A stretch of DNA of 9,892 nt from contig JAEWPB010000136.1 in NCBI GenBank assembly GCA_023399465.1, forward strand, positions 1 through 9,892, written 5' to 3'. Numbering within the stretch: the first letter of the stretch is position 1; every line of letters starts with the position of its first letter. Positions 1 to 5,850 of the stretch are shown here, piece after piece. The notes under the pieces were generated by a model. That model did no database searches and was not told the origin of the DNA. It saw only the letters and a program-made list of their open reading frames with translations. A program made the position numbers and the translations under genes. Source of the stretch: Pseudomonadota bacterium (GTDB taxonomy: Bacteria > Pseudomonadota > Alphaproteobacteria > Rhizobiales > Rhizobiaceae).

Positions 1-2
1 GT

Positions 3-275
3 AGGAAACCACCGCCGCCCGAACCCGGTTCAAAGGCAGACCAGGCCGAAGCTGCCGCCGCCCTGAGGCAGGCCCGCGCCGATCATGCCCAACGGAAATC
101 GGAGGACCGGAGAAACGTTCTGTTAGGGCAGTTCTTCGCCGAGCATGTCGCGCGCAATCCAAAGTTAAGGGACTACGTGTTGAAGCACGTCTTCAGCTTC
201 CACACACGGGAACGAGACCGCGAATTCCTGCACACCTGGCTCGACCGGATCGATAAGAAGACATCACGAGAATGA
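3..275 (+). CDS. TraD/MobC-like mobilization protein, 5'-truncated by the window edge
   Basis: Ninety codons are open from the left edge to a TGA whose last bases overlap the traG start (ATGA), so the two genes are translationally coupled. The N-terminal part seen here is Pro-rich, then Ala/Arg/Glu-rich and probably helical. It is followed by a segment RKSEDRRNVLLGQFF and, nearer the end, HTRERDREFLHTWLD. This arrangement (basic stretch, RR-x-LLG, then a short helix and T-R-x-R-D-R) resembles the small TraD/MobC accessory proteins encoded next to traG on Agrobacterium-type and other alphaproteobacterial transfer loci, which assist the relaxase at oriT. No ATG is visible, so the true start lies upstream of the window. 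The family assignment rests on motif memory and position before traG, not on an alignment. Confidence 0.7.
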   Translation, partial: RKPPPPEPGSKADQAEAAAALRQARADHAQRKSEDRRNVLLGQFFAEHVARNPKLRDYVLKHVFSFHTRERDREFLHTWLDRIDKKTSRE

Positions 276-2017
276 CCAGCCTTGCCCCTGCCCTGCCGTC
301 CATCCTCACCCTCTGCGCCGCGATCGGCGTCCATTGGTTCGGCCGGAGCTGGCAGGAACGATCGGCGGCATGGGCAACGCTCGCCTTCGCCGTCCTGCTG
401 ATCGCAGCCGGGGGGCTAGCCGCTTGGGAAATTATTGCCGCATCCTTCGCTCATGCCTGGCATGGCGGTTCCGGCCTGTCCGGGCTTCTCGCCAACCTGG
501 CGGCCACGATGGATACCATCACGGCCATTGTCCTGTCCGGCCGCCCGGCCAGCCTCGCCCTCGATGGCGTGATCGTTGCAGCAGCAGTGCTCTGGATCAT
601 GTTTTCCGGCGCGATCGGCAAGGCCTGGTCGCTATTGTTTCCCACATCGCGTGTCGTCGCCGATGGCCCATGGCGAGGGGAGTTTCTGTCGGACTCCGAC
701 ATCGCCGATCTAATCCGGTTGCAGAAAGGCCTGCCGCTCGGCCTGACGAAGGGCGGCAGGATGGTGCGCTATGCCAAGAACGACGAACGCGGCTGGCTCG
801 GCGGCCACCATGCCGTCATATCAGGCACACGCGGCGGCAAGGGTGTCTCCGCGATCATGCCCGCCATCTTCGACCATGACGGGCCAGTGGTGGCGCTCGA
901 CATCAAGGGCGAGCTGGTCGATACCACGTTTCAGAAACGCACGGCCAAAGGCCAGCGGGTCGTCGCGCTCGATCCGTTCCAGGTGGGCAAGGCAAGCCGG
1001 ATCGACGGACAGAAACCTGTTGGTTTCAATCCCATGGCCTTCATCCGAAAACTGCATCGCAGCCGCGATGCGGCCGTCCTTGCGGACGGCATCATCATCC
1101 CAGAGACAGGCAATGCCGCCCACTTCTCCGACCGGGCGCGCAATTGCCTGCAGACGGTTATCGAGGTCGTCCATGAGCTAAGCGATGCGCCGACCCTACA
1201 CGAAGTGCGGAGCCTGATCCTGAATGCCAGGTTTCTCGACACGCTTGAAGACTGGGCTGAAACGCAGGACCTGGCCGGAGGCCGCGCCGCCGAGCTGGCG
1301 GGCTCGTTCCTCGCCATGGGCGACAAGGAACGCGGCTCGATCCTTTCCACCGTCGCCAAATCGCTGGAATGGACGGCCGCCGATGACATGCGCGAATTCC
1401 TCGGCGGCGAGGCCAGCTTCGACCTCGAAACCCTCCTGCACGGCAAGGCCGATCTGTTCATCGTCATTCCGCTCGACCAGGTCGGGCCGCAGGCCGGATT
1501 CATGCGCCTGATGGCGAACCTTCTGCTCGCGCTGATGGTGCAACAAAAGGACCGCCACCCGGCCGAAAGAACCGTCCTGTTCGTCGCCGACGAATTCACC
1601 CGCCTCGGCCGCCTCGATCGCATCGTCGATATCGCCACGGTGGCGGCAGGCATCAACCTGGAGACGATGTTCATCCTGCAGGACAGAGGAAGTCTTGAGG
1701 CGGTCTATGGCAATGCCGCCGACACCATCCTCGGCTCCTGCGCCACGACGCGGATATTCAACCTCGGGCGCGGCGACAGCCGCACCGCCGAATGGGCCTC
1801 CAAGCTGGCCGGATATCAGACGCTGCAAACTCAATCGACATCGACGGCATCAGGATCGAAAACGGCAGGCACCAGCACGGCCGAAGCCAAGGAACCGCTG
1901 CTGACGGCCTCCGACATCCTCGAACTCCCGACCAACGAAATGCTCTGCTTCATCCGGGCACGAAAGCCGCTCCGGATGGAGCGGATTATCTGGTACAGGG
2001 ATCGCCGGTATCGGTAA
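272..2017 (+). CDS. traG: TraG/VirD4 family type IV coupling protein
   Basis: This is a complete 581-residue protein. Two hydrophobic segments (about residues 32-57 and 93-113) would anchor it in the inner membrane. The cytoplasmic ATPase domain follows, with Walker A GTRGGKGVS (185-193), the conserved DIKGEL strand after it (210-215), and Walker B TVLFVADE (434-441) followed by FTRLGRLDRI. These are hallmarks of the TraG/VirD4 coupling proteins, hexameric motors that receive the relaxase-DNA complex and feed it to a type IV secretion pore. The C-terminus is short and Ser/Thr-rich (518-536) before a final conserved-looking stretch (TASDILELPTNEMLCFIRAR). The start ATG overlaps the stop of the upstream TraD/MobC-like gene. 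No mating-pore genes are seen in the window, so the pore must be encoded elsewhere or by a helper plasmid. Confidence 0.95.
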   Translation: MTSLAPALPSILTLCAAIGVHWFGRSWQERSAAWATLAFAVLLIAAGGLAAWEIIAASFAHAWHGGSGLSGLLANLAATMDTITAIVLSGRPASLALDGVIVAAAVLWIMFSGAIGKAWSLLFPTSRVVADGPWRGEFLSDSDIADLIRLQKGLPLGLTKGGRMVRYAKNDERGWLGGHHAVISGTRGGKGVSAIMPAIFDHDGPVVALDIKGELVDTTFQKRTAKGQRVVALDPFQVGKASRIDGQKPVGFNPMAFIRKLHRSRDAAVLADGIIIPETGNAAHFSDRARNCLQTVIEVVHELSDAPTLHEVRSLILNARFLDTLEDWAETQDLAGGRAAELAGSFLAMGDKERGSILSTVAKSLEWTAADDMREFLGGEASFDLETLLHGKADLFIVIPLDQVGPQAGFMRLMANLLLALMVQQKDRHPAERTVLFVADEFTRLGRLDRIVDIATVAAGINLETMFILQDRGSLEAVYGNAADTILGSCATTRIFNLGRGDSRTAEWASKLAGYQTLQTQSTSTASGSKTAGTSTAEAKEPLLTASDILELPTNEMLCFIRARKPLRMERIIWYRDRRYR

Positions 2018-2053
2018 TAGAACGATACATATTTATTAAAATATGATCCGTAT

Positions 2054-2293
2054 TTATTGACCAATCCGCAGCTTGAAGGTTTCCTTCTTCTCCGACTTCG
2101 GATCAAACTTGCGCTCCATGGCGCTGATCGCATCGCGCAACGTCTTGGCGATCTGGTTTATTTCGCCCTGCTCCCACGTATAGGCCTGCTTGTTGCTGAG
2201 GTTTCCCAGTTTCTTGATCGCATCAAGAGCAAGCTGGGTGCGCCCCTCTGCAAGCTTGATAAAATTGTCGCGCTTTTCTGTTGCTTCAGTCAT
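2054..2293 (-). CDS. Small conserved-type protein, function unknown (79 aa)
   Basis: The start was set at the ATG at 2293 because an AGAGGA Shine-Dalgarno sequence lies five bases upstream. A GTG 24 bases further upstream would add eight residues but has no comparable site. The protein is small, charged and predicted helical. It contains LAEGRTQLALDAIKKLGNLSN (20 of these residues at about 14-34) and a Trp/Glu-rich middle (YTWEQGEINQIAKTLRD). The ELAE-R-x-x-x-A-L-x-x-I-x-x-L-G-N-L-S-N pattern resembles small hypothetical proteins found on plasmids and prophages of many bacteria. I know of no function for them. It ends in a basic, Lys/Glu-rich tail. It is transcribed divergently from the next gene and convergently with traG. 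Confidence 0.7.
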   Translation of the reverse strand: MTEATEKRDNFIKLAEGRTQLALDAIKKLGNLSNKQAYTWEQGEINQIAKTLRDAISAMERKFDPKSEKKETFKLRIGQ

Positions 2294-2446
2294 GACGTCC
2301 TCTGTTGCGTTTTTCACTCAGGTATATTGAGCGACATGTACGGTTCTCGTCAATACGACAGACGCATCATATTTTAAAAAATATACCTTGTTTTCCTCTC
2401 CGCTATCTGCGTCCAATAGTGTCTCGATCAACAAGGAGACAATCGA
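2294..2446. promoter_or_regulatory. Divergent promoter region with a widely spaced inverted repeat
   Basis: This AT-rich gap separates two divergent small genes. It contains a perfect 9-bp inverted repeat, AGGTATATT at 2320-2328 and AATATACCT at 2380-2388, with centres about 60 bp apart. The right arm joins an AT-rich run (2370-2385). The strong Shine-Dalgarno AAGGAGA at 2435-2441 belongs to the gene starting at 2447. Symmetric sites flanking a divergent promoter could be operators, but no matching regulator was identified. Confidence 0.4.
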
Positions 2447-2866
2447 ATGGACCCAGACAACATCATGCAACGCGCCCTTGAAAAGCTGAGGGGTGTTCCG
2501 GGCAGTGTGTTCAAAAGCGTGCTGCAGAACGCCGAGGCTGGCAACAGTGAGCGTCAGGAACTGATCGACGTGCTGAGAGAACAGCCCGTTAGGTCGCACA
2601 CCGACCTGTCAACGATCATCCTCATCGAGAAGGCTGTGAAAGAGATCGGTGGGCCAGATACATGGGCGGGATTTGCCTACTGGTCGCAAGTCTGCCGGGT
2701 GGCCGGTTTGAAAGACAATGTTGGGGACTGGAAGAACGCGCCGCAACAGACGGCCGGTGCCTACGAGCGGATTCGGCAAGCTTTGCTGGAGACAACGGAT
2801 CGGGATAGAATCCTCGTTCTTCTCTCCGGGAAGGAATTCTCGTCCCCGGTCAATAGGCCGGAATAA
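2447..2866 (+). CDS. Hypothetical protein (139 aa), function not recognised
   Basis: The ATG follows an AAGGAGA ribosome site at good spacing, so the start is secure. The protein is soluble, mixed-charge and probably mostly helical, with no signal peptide or membrane segment. Recognisable local features are a Trp/Tyr-containing stretch in the middle (WAGFAYWSQVCRVAG) and a helical C-terminal part (YERIRQALLETTDRDRILVLL). I do not recognise a family. A reverse-strand open frame of 93 codons covers its 5' half but lacks a ribosome site and is judged a shadow. The gene is followed by a hairpin with a T-run that fits a terminator, and it converges on the DUF2442 gene, so it seems to be a single-gene transcript. 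Role in plasmid life is unknown. Confidence 0.75.
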   Translation: MDPDNIMQRALEKLRGVPGSVFKSVLQNAEAGNSERQELIDVLREQPVRSHTDLSTIILIEKAVKEIGGPDTWAGFAYWSQVCRVAGLKDNVGDWKNAPQQTAGAYERIRQALLETTDRDRILVLLSGKEFSSPVNRPE

Positions 2867-2896
2867 TCCTGGTGACCAGTGTTCGGGCTCGCCTCA

Positions 2897-2940
2897 AGCT
2901 AGGCCGAACACTCCAGGCATGTCGGCCCTAGCTGATTTTT
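2897..2940 (+). terminator. Rho-independent terminator of the 139-aa gene
   Basis: Left arm AGCTAGGCCGA (2897-2907) pairs with TCGGCCCTAGCT (2922-2933) with a single bulged base, and the stem is followed by GA and five T residues (2936-2940). The right arm overlaps the stop codon of the convergent DUF2442 gene. A second, mutually exclusive stem (AGTGTTCGG 2878-2886 with CCGAACACT 2904-2912) shares bases with the left arm. Confidence 0.65.
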
Positions 2941-3338
2941 CGGGGCCGTCCTCCCTTGGCCCCGTTGGCACGGCTTGCCTCGACCTTGGCCGCCGATCGG
3001 GATTGGCCGCCTCGGCGCTGCGCATCCATGAACTTCGCCGTGCCGAAGATGCCGTTCATCAACCCGGCGATGGTGAAATCCACGTCCAGGCTTTCCCAGT
3101 GCAATCCGGTCTCGCCGAGAAGCTCGACCTCGGCCAACTGGGCGGCCGTCGCCTTCTCCAGCCCCTGGATCGATCGGGCAGGCACCATGAAGGCCGCGCC
3201 GTTGGTGAAATCCACGACGATGCGGCCGGATGCTTCATCGAAACGGGCCGAAGCCGGGATTGGCGCGCGGGCACGCTCTGCCTCCCCTTTCAGGGTAGCG
3301 TCTCGGTAGTGGCGATCTTCAAAGACAACTTCACCCAT
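2928..3338 (-). CDS. DUF2442 domain protein with basic AT-hook-like tail
   Basis: The protein has 136 residues from the ATG at 3338, chosen because a GGGAGAG site precedes it and because this ATG overlaps the end of the DUF4160 gene by 8 bases. The longer frame upstream gives an unnatural Arg/Ser-rich N-terminus. Residues about 38-92 (GRIVVDFTNGAAFMVPARS, then LAEVELLGETGLHWESLDVD) match the small beta-rich DUF2442 domain as I know it. The C-terminal 30 residues are rich in Ala, Arg and Lys and end in KGGRPRK, with a GRP core like an AT-hook, suggesting DNA contact. DUF2442 genes are repeatedly found beside DUF4160 genes. A toxin-antitoxin-like role has been suspected for such pairs, but I know of no firm proof. 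Confidence 0.85.
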   Translation of the reverse strand: MGEVVFEDRHYRDATLKGEAERARAPIPASARFDEASGRIVVDFTNGAAFMVPARSIQGLEKATAAQLAEVELLGETGLHWESLDVDFTIAGLMNGIFGTAKFMDAQRRGGQSRSAAKVEASRANGAKGGRPRKIS

Positions 3339-3558
3339 GGATGCTCTCCCATTTCTCGATGAACAGGCGCTTGTTCGCCTGAACGATGGCAAGGGCGACG
3401 CTCAAATCCCGCTTCTTCATTCCCCGGTTCGACAACACGGTGAGATCGAGGATATTGATGCGGGCCTCCCCGTCTCCATAGACATGGGTGTGCGCCGGCT
3501 CGTGGTCATCCGTGTAAATGACAAATCGCATTCCTGCTTCGCGGAGAACGGTGACCAT
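3331..3558 (-). CDS. DUF4160 domain protein
   Basis: This is a 75-residue protein. The N-terminal MVTVLREAGMRFVIYTDDHE followed by PAHTHVYGDGEARI is the characteristic opening of DUF4160: a short strand, then an aromatic strand, then E-P-x-H-x-H-V. The M-x-T-V-L-R start supports the ATG at 3558, although its ribosome site (TGAAG) is weak. An internal ATG at codon 10 would remove the first strand. The gene is first in a two-gene unit, and its TGA lies 8 bases inside the DUF2442 gene, which implies coupled translation. The His-x-His pair hints at metal or phosphate chemistry, but the biochemical role is not established. On a plasmid the pair could act as a maintenance module; this is inference. 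Confidence 0.85.
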   Translation of the reverse strand: MVTVLREAGMRFVIYTDDHEPAHTHVYGDGEARINILDLTVLSNRGMKKRDLSVALAIVQANKRLFIEKWESIHG

Positions 3559-3570
3559 GCTTCAAAATAA

Positions 3571-3803
3571 CCTAACAACTTGGGTTTTTCAAGAGACGTT
3601 GCCGCCTCGGCAGTTCCCTGTTCGATGCGGCCCGCAGGGCCAAAGCGAACCCCGCGCGAAGCGCGGGACTGATGTTCCCCGTCCCGATACTTCATACGCA
3701 CCGTCACGCGCAGCGACAGTCACCCGCAGGGCCGTAGCGTAGCGGAGGACGGCCGCAGGCCGTTGACGCAGCGAGCATGACGGTAATCTGGTGGTCGGGA
3801 TGG
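3571..3803. repeat. GC-rich intergenic hairpin cluster
   Basis: No convincing gene is seen between the DUF4160 start and the rep terminator. Three short perfect stems occur: GGCCC-gca-GGGCC (3629-3641), CCCGCGC-gaa-GCGCGGG (3651-3667) and ACGGCC-gca-GGCCGT (3749-3763). The block CCCGCAGGGCC recurs directly at 3631 and 3724, each time followed by two variable bases and AGCG. The outer parts CGTCAcGC... (about 3707) and ...GCatGACGG (about 3776) form an imperfect larger inversion. Such clusters can be single-strand origins, recombination sites or REP-like elements; I cannot decide among these. Confidence 0.45.
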
Positions 3804-3830
3804 AAAAAATCTTGTCGGCCAAAGGCCGAC
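3804..3830 (-). terminator. Rho-independent terminator of the rep gene
   Basis: The stem GTCGGCC (3814-3820) with GGCCGAC (3824-3830) encloses a 3-base loop. Read on the minus strand it is followed by AAGA and six T residues (3804-3809). It begins a few bases beyond the rep stop codon. On the plus strand the stem is followed by TCCGTTTT, so it may work weakly in both directions. Confidence 0.75.
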
Positions 3831-3836
3831 TCCGTT

Positions 3837-4547
3837 TTAATCTCTCATAGGAATTGAACGAGACTGGGATTCAGTCTGCCTGGCGGATTCACGTTGTTTC
3901 TCAAGTCCGGCTCCCAGCCGAGCAAGGGCCCGGGCGAGAGGGCCGTCGTCGAGGTCGAACAACGGCAACTCAGACAGCGGAAGGCTCTTCCGGTGCGCCT
4001 CCAATTCGGCGGCGCGGCTCTGCCGCGCCTGGCTGACATCCTCCGGCTCCGGTGCAGCCTGCCCGTATCGGCCGAGCAGCCGCCGAGCGCGCTCCGGAAG
4101 CGAAAGACGGTAGGCGTTGCTGGTCTGCTGGACCTGCGGTCCCCTGCCCTCGTTCCCGGTCGGAACGTAGCGGCGCAGCCAATCCAGGAAGCCATGTGCC
4201 CGCAGCGCTTTCAGAGCGCGGCTGATCGCGTCCCGCGACCGCTTCAGCATCCGCATGAGCGTGTCCAATGACGGCTCCAGCCGCCCCGAGCGAAAATCCA
4301 CCAGGTTGGCGAAGAGTTCGATGATTTCGACAGCAATCGAGCCCAGCGCGCCGCTACGTGCGCCTGGCTGTCGTGTCGCCAGCTCGTAGCGGCGCGCCGC
4401 CATGACGATCCGGCGCACCTCCTGCCGATCCGTCCGCCGCCAGAAAACAGCCTCGCAGCGCCCTGCCGCGCGCGACTGCCGCCTGACGGGCGTGCGCTCC
4501 CGTTGCGGCTGTGAGCCGCCAACAATGTCCCCGATTGCTTCAAACAT
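3837..4547 (-). CDS. repA: Plasmid replication initiator, RepA-like winged-helix protein
   Basis: The protein has 236 residues. The ATG at 4547 follows AGAGGA at six bases. The first ~50 residues are Arg-rich. The core holds a helical segment (IAVEIIELFANLVDF, 71-85) and a winged-helix region (about 91-147) containing LMRMLKRSRDAISRALKALR, then HGFLDWLRRYVPTGNEG and QQTSNAYRLSLP. This order, with the HGFLDWLRRYVPTGNEG-type wing, is typical of helix-turn-helix proteins annotated as replication protein A on small alphaproteobacterial plasmids, and it would bind origin DNA and recruit host replication factors. The C-terminal third is charged and low in complexity. Its position next to parA and the absence of any other initiator in the window support a replication role, but the biochemical evidence for this family is unknown to me. 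A general regulator is the alternative. Confidence 0.75.
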   Translation of the reverse strand: MFEAIGDIVGGSQPQRERTPVRRQSRAAGRCEAVFWRRTDRQEVRRIVMAARRYELATRQPGARSGALGSIAVEIIELFANLVDFRSGRLEPSLDTLMRMLKRSRDAISRALKALRAHGFLDWLRRYVPTGNEGRGPQVQQTSNAYRLSLPERARRLLGRYGQAAPEPEDVSQARQSRAAELEAHRKSLPLSELPLFDLDDGPLARALARLGAGLEKQRESARQTESQSRSIPMRD

Positions 4548-4700
4548 GCGTCATCCTCTCGGTGTGGAACCGACAAGGACGCGGGCCGCTCACGGCTCGC
4601 CCCGACCTAAATTAGGCAAAGCGAAACCGTGGCAAGAAATACCTCTTGCAATGTGCCGGCGATTTTGGGAAAGTCACGCTTACCACAGCAAGTGAATTTC
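4548..4700. promoter_or_regulatory. Upstream region of rep, possible control or origin DNA
   Basis: This 153-bp stretch has no gene. It contains the perfect palindrome CCTAAATTAGG (4606-4616), about 60 bp before the rep ATG, and a hyphenated inverted repeat GCAAGA-6 bp-TCTTGC (4633-4650). Either could be an operator or part of the origin. I see no tandem iterons of the classical 17-22-bp type and no clear DnaA box. Confidence 0.35.
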
Positions 4701-4742
4701 CCGCTTCGGCGGATATCAGAAGCCCGCCCTTGGCGGGTTTTT
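4701..4742 (+). terminator. UUCG hairpin plus rho-independent terminator on the plus strand
   Basis: CCGC-TTCG-GCGG (4701-4712) forms the extra-stable C(UUCG)G tetraloop hairpin. Ten bases later CCCGCC-CTT-GGCGGG (4723-4737) is followed directly by five T residues (4738-4742), a textbook terminator. The minus strand has no T-run after the stem. Both flanking genes (rep and par) run leftward, so no protein gene accounts for this terminator. It may end a small plus-strand RNA complementary to the rep leader. Confidence 0.7.
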
Positions 4743-4775
4743 GTGTTTCTGGGCCTAAGCCATCCTTCAGTTAAC

Positions 4776-4795
4776 TTCCGCTAGAATCAGCGGAA
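4776..4795. repeat. Inverted repeat TTCCGCT / AGCGGAA
   Basis: A perfect 7-bp inverted repeat with a 6-bp spacer lies between the plus-strand terminator and the first 8-bp repeat array. Neither strand has a convincing T-run after it, so an operator or RNA stem is more likely than a terminator. No partner protein can be named. Confidence 0.35.
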
Positions 4796-4838
4796 TTGTG
4801 ATTTAATCGTGCCTGTGTAATGCGACAACGGCAACCCG

Positions 4839-4862
4839 CTATAGCACTACATGGCTATAGCC
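4839..4862 (+). repeat. 8-bp tandem repeats downstream of the par genes (array A)
   Basis: Three contiguous 8-mers in one orientation are visible: CTATAGCA, CTACATGG, CTATAGCC. The last unit forms part of the palindrome GGCTATAGCC, which touches the stop codon of the small partition gene. The unit matches those of the other three arrays. Confidence 0.7.
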
Positions 4863-5132
4863 CTAAAACTTGATCCCCGCCCCGCCCCTGGCCGTAAAGA
4901 GCATGTCGAGCGCTTCTTGCAAAAGCTGCTTTTTACTGCGGCCAGTTTCGGCATGGAGAAGCGCCAGATTGCGGGCATAGATCGGGGGAAGATTGGCACC
5001 AACTAAAACGGTCGGCTCGTTCGACGGCTCGGCGTTCCGGCGCGAGCGCCCGGCCTGCCGCGGGGCAAGCGGCGGCGGTGCGTCCGGTATTCCGTCAAGA
5101 AGTCCGGCGAGATTTGGTTTTGGCTTTGCCAT
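4863..5132 (-). CDS. Small ribbon-helix-helix partition partner of ParA (ParB/ParG/omega-like)
   Basis: The protein has 89 residues from ATG 5132, preceded by GGAGAG eight bases upstream. An ATG five codons earlier has no ribosome site and in fact supplies the GGAGAG. The N-terminal half is Pro/Arg-rich and likely disordered (residues 1-40). The C-terminal half has a beta strand TVLVGANLPP (41-50) followed by two helices, IYARNLALLHAETG and SKKQLLQEALDMLF, the pattern of a ribbon-helix-helix DNA-binding fold. In type Ib partition systems such small proteins bind short tandem repeats at the centromere, stimulate the ParA ATPase through their flexible N-terminus and repress the par promoter. 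The gene overlaps parA by 38 bases in another frame. The 8-bp repeats around it are the obvious candidate targets. Confidence 0.8.
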   Translation of the reverse strand: MAKPKPNLAGLLDGIPDAPPPLAPRQAGRSRRNAEPSNEPTVLVGANLPPIYARNLALLHAETGRSKKQLLQEALDMLFTARGGAGIKF

Positions 5133-5772
5133 GCTGTGTCTCTCCATATAGGGCTATAGCGCTATATTTATATAGGCTCTGGATTTCGGCGGCCGCCTTA
5201 CTGGTTGGCTCGTATTCCTGCGCGGCTTGTCCGTCCTGTTGGGCGCGGGCATAGGCTTTCCTCAGATGAATAGAAACTGGTACGAGGTCGGCTTTAAGCT
5301 GGGCTACGATCTCGCGAGCCTGCTCTATCTCTGCCCCTGTCGGCGGGCAGAAGGTGAGAACGACTGAAGCGCGCTTTCCCATTTGCTGTGTTAACCTGAC
5401 GGTCTGGGTCATAGCGCGAATATCGAGCGCTTCCGCGCGGGTAGGAATTAGCACCATGTCGGCAGCGCTCAAGGCTGCGTCCGCAATGTCACGCTGTTGC
5501 GGCGGGCAGTCCAAGATAATGAGGTCGGCCCCTCCGCTTCTCATAGCCTCCAAAACATGGGGCAGGCGATTGAAATTCACATCACGGACGACGGGCGTTT
5601 CACCCTTGCCAGTAGCTTTGCGACGATCAGCCCAAAAGCAGGCGGAAGCTTGTGGATCAAGATCGAACAGGGCGACGCTCTTGCCATCCTGCTCCGCAGC
5701 GACAGCCAAAGCTGTTGCGAGGGTGGTCTTTCCAACCCCGCCTTTCTGAGAAATGACAGCGAGAATCTTCAT
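5095..5772 (-). CDS. parA: ParA-family partition ATPase (type Ib)
   Basis: The protein has 225 residues. The deviant Walker A motif KGGVGKTT (10-17) carries the signature Lys. FDLDPQAS (36-43) is the A-prime motif, and DLIILDCPP (83-91) is Walker B. There is no N-terminal helix-turn-helix, which together with the small size and small partner places it in the ParF/delta-like type Ib group. It would bind nucleoid DNA as an ATP dimer and move plasmid copies apart. The last ~25 residues (after AAAEIQSLYKYS) go beyond the usual end of such proteins and are encoded over the 8-bp repeat array and the first 38 bases of the partner gene. The ATG at 5772 has no clear Shine-Dalgarno sequence and is abutted by the repeats, so translation may start from a very short leader. 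Confidence 0.93.
   Translation of the reverse strand: MKILAVISQKGGVGKTTLATALAVAAEQDGKSVALFDLDPQASACFWADRRKATGKGETPVVRDVNFNRLPHVLEAMRSGGADLIILDCPPQQRDIADAALSAADMVLIPTRAEALDIRAMTQTVRLTQQMGKRASVVLTFCPPTGAEIEQAREIVAQLKADLVPVSIHLRKAYARAQQDGQAAQEYEPTSKAAAEIQSLYKYSAIALYGETQHGKAKTKSRRTS
5146..5177 (+). repeat. 8-bp tandem repeats inside the 3' end of parA (array B)
   Basis: Four contiguous 8-mers occur: ATATAGGG, CTATAGCG, CTATATTT, ATATAGGC. A 12-bp palindrome, TATAGCGCTATA (5155-5166), sits at the junction of units two and three. The array codes for part of the ParA C-terminus and lies just upstream of the partner gene's ribosome site. Confidence 0.7.
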
Positions 5773-5773
5773 T

Positions 5774-5797
5774 CTATATGGCTATAGGGCTATATGG
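5774..5797 (+). repeat. 8-bp tandem repeats at the parA start (array C)
   Basis: Three perfect-phase 8-mers, CTATATGG, CTATAGGG and CTATATGG, end one base before the parA ATG. They must overlap the parA promoter or leader, which fits autoregulation by the small partner protein. Confidence 0.75.
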
Positions 5798-5826
5798 TTA
5801 ACAGGAAATTAAGATCACCCAAGCGA

Positions 5827-5850
5827 CTATAGGGCTACAGCGCTAGGCTG
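5827..5850 (+). repeat. 8-bp tandem repeats upstream of parA (array D)
   Basis: CTATAGGG, CTACAGCG and CTAGGCTG follow one another with progressive divergence. They are separated from array C by 29 bp, which is not a multiple of eight, and probably form the outer half of the same control or centromere site. Confidence 0.6.

Noticed and set aside
931..1834. Two minus-strand open frames of 247 and 212 codons inside traG
   Set aside because: Both are shadows of the TraG coding strand, Arg/Ser- or Ala/Gly-rich, without ribosome sites; traG is unambiguous.
2318..2599. Minus-strand 93-codon frame over the start of the 139-aa gene
   Set aside because: It would run through the divergent promoter region and has no ribosome site, while the opposite gene has a strong one.
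4402..4695. Plus-strand 97-codon frame antisense to the rep 5' end, ending before the orphan terminator
   Set aside because: The sequence is a shadow of the Arg-rich rep N-terminus, and no ribosome site was found. An RNA explanation for the terminator is preferred.
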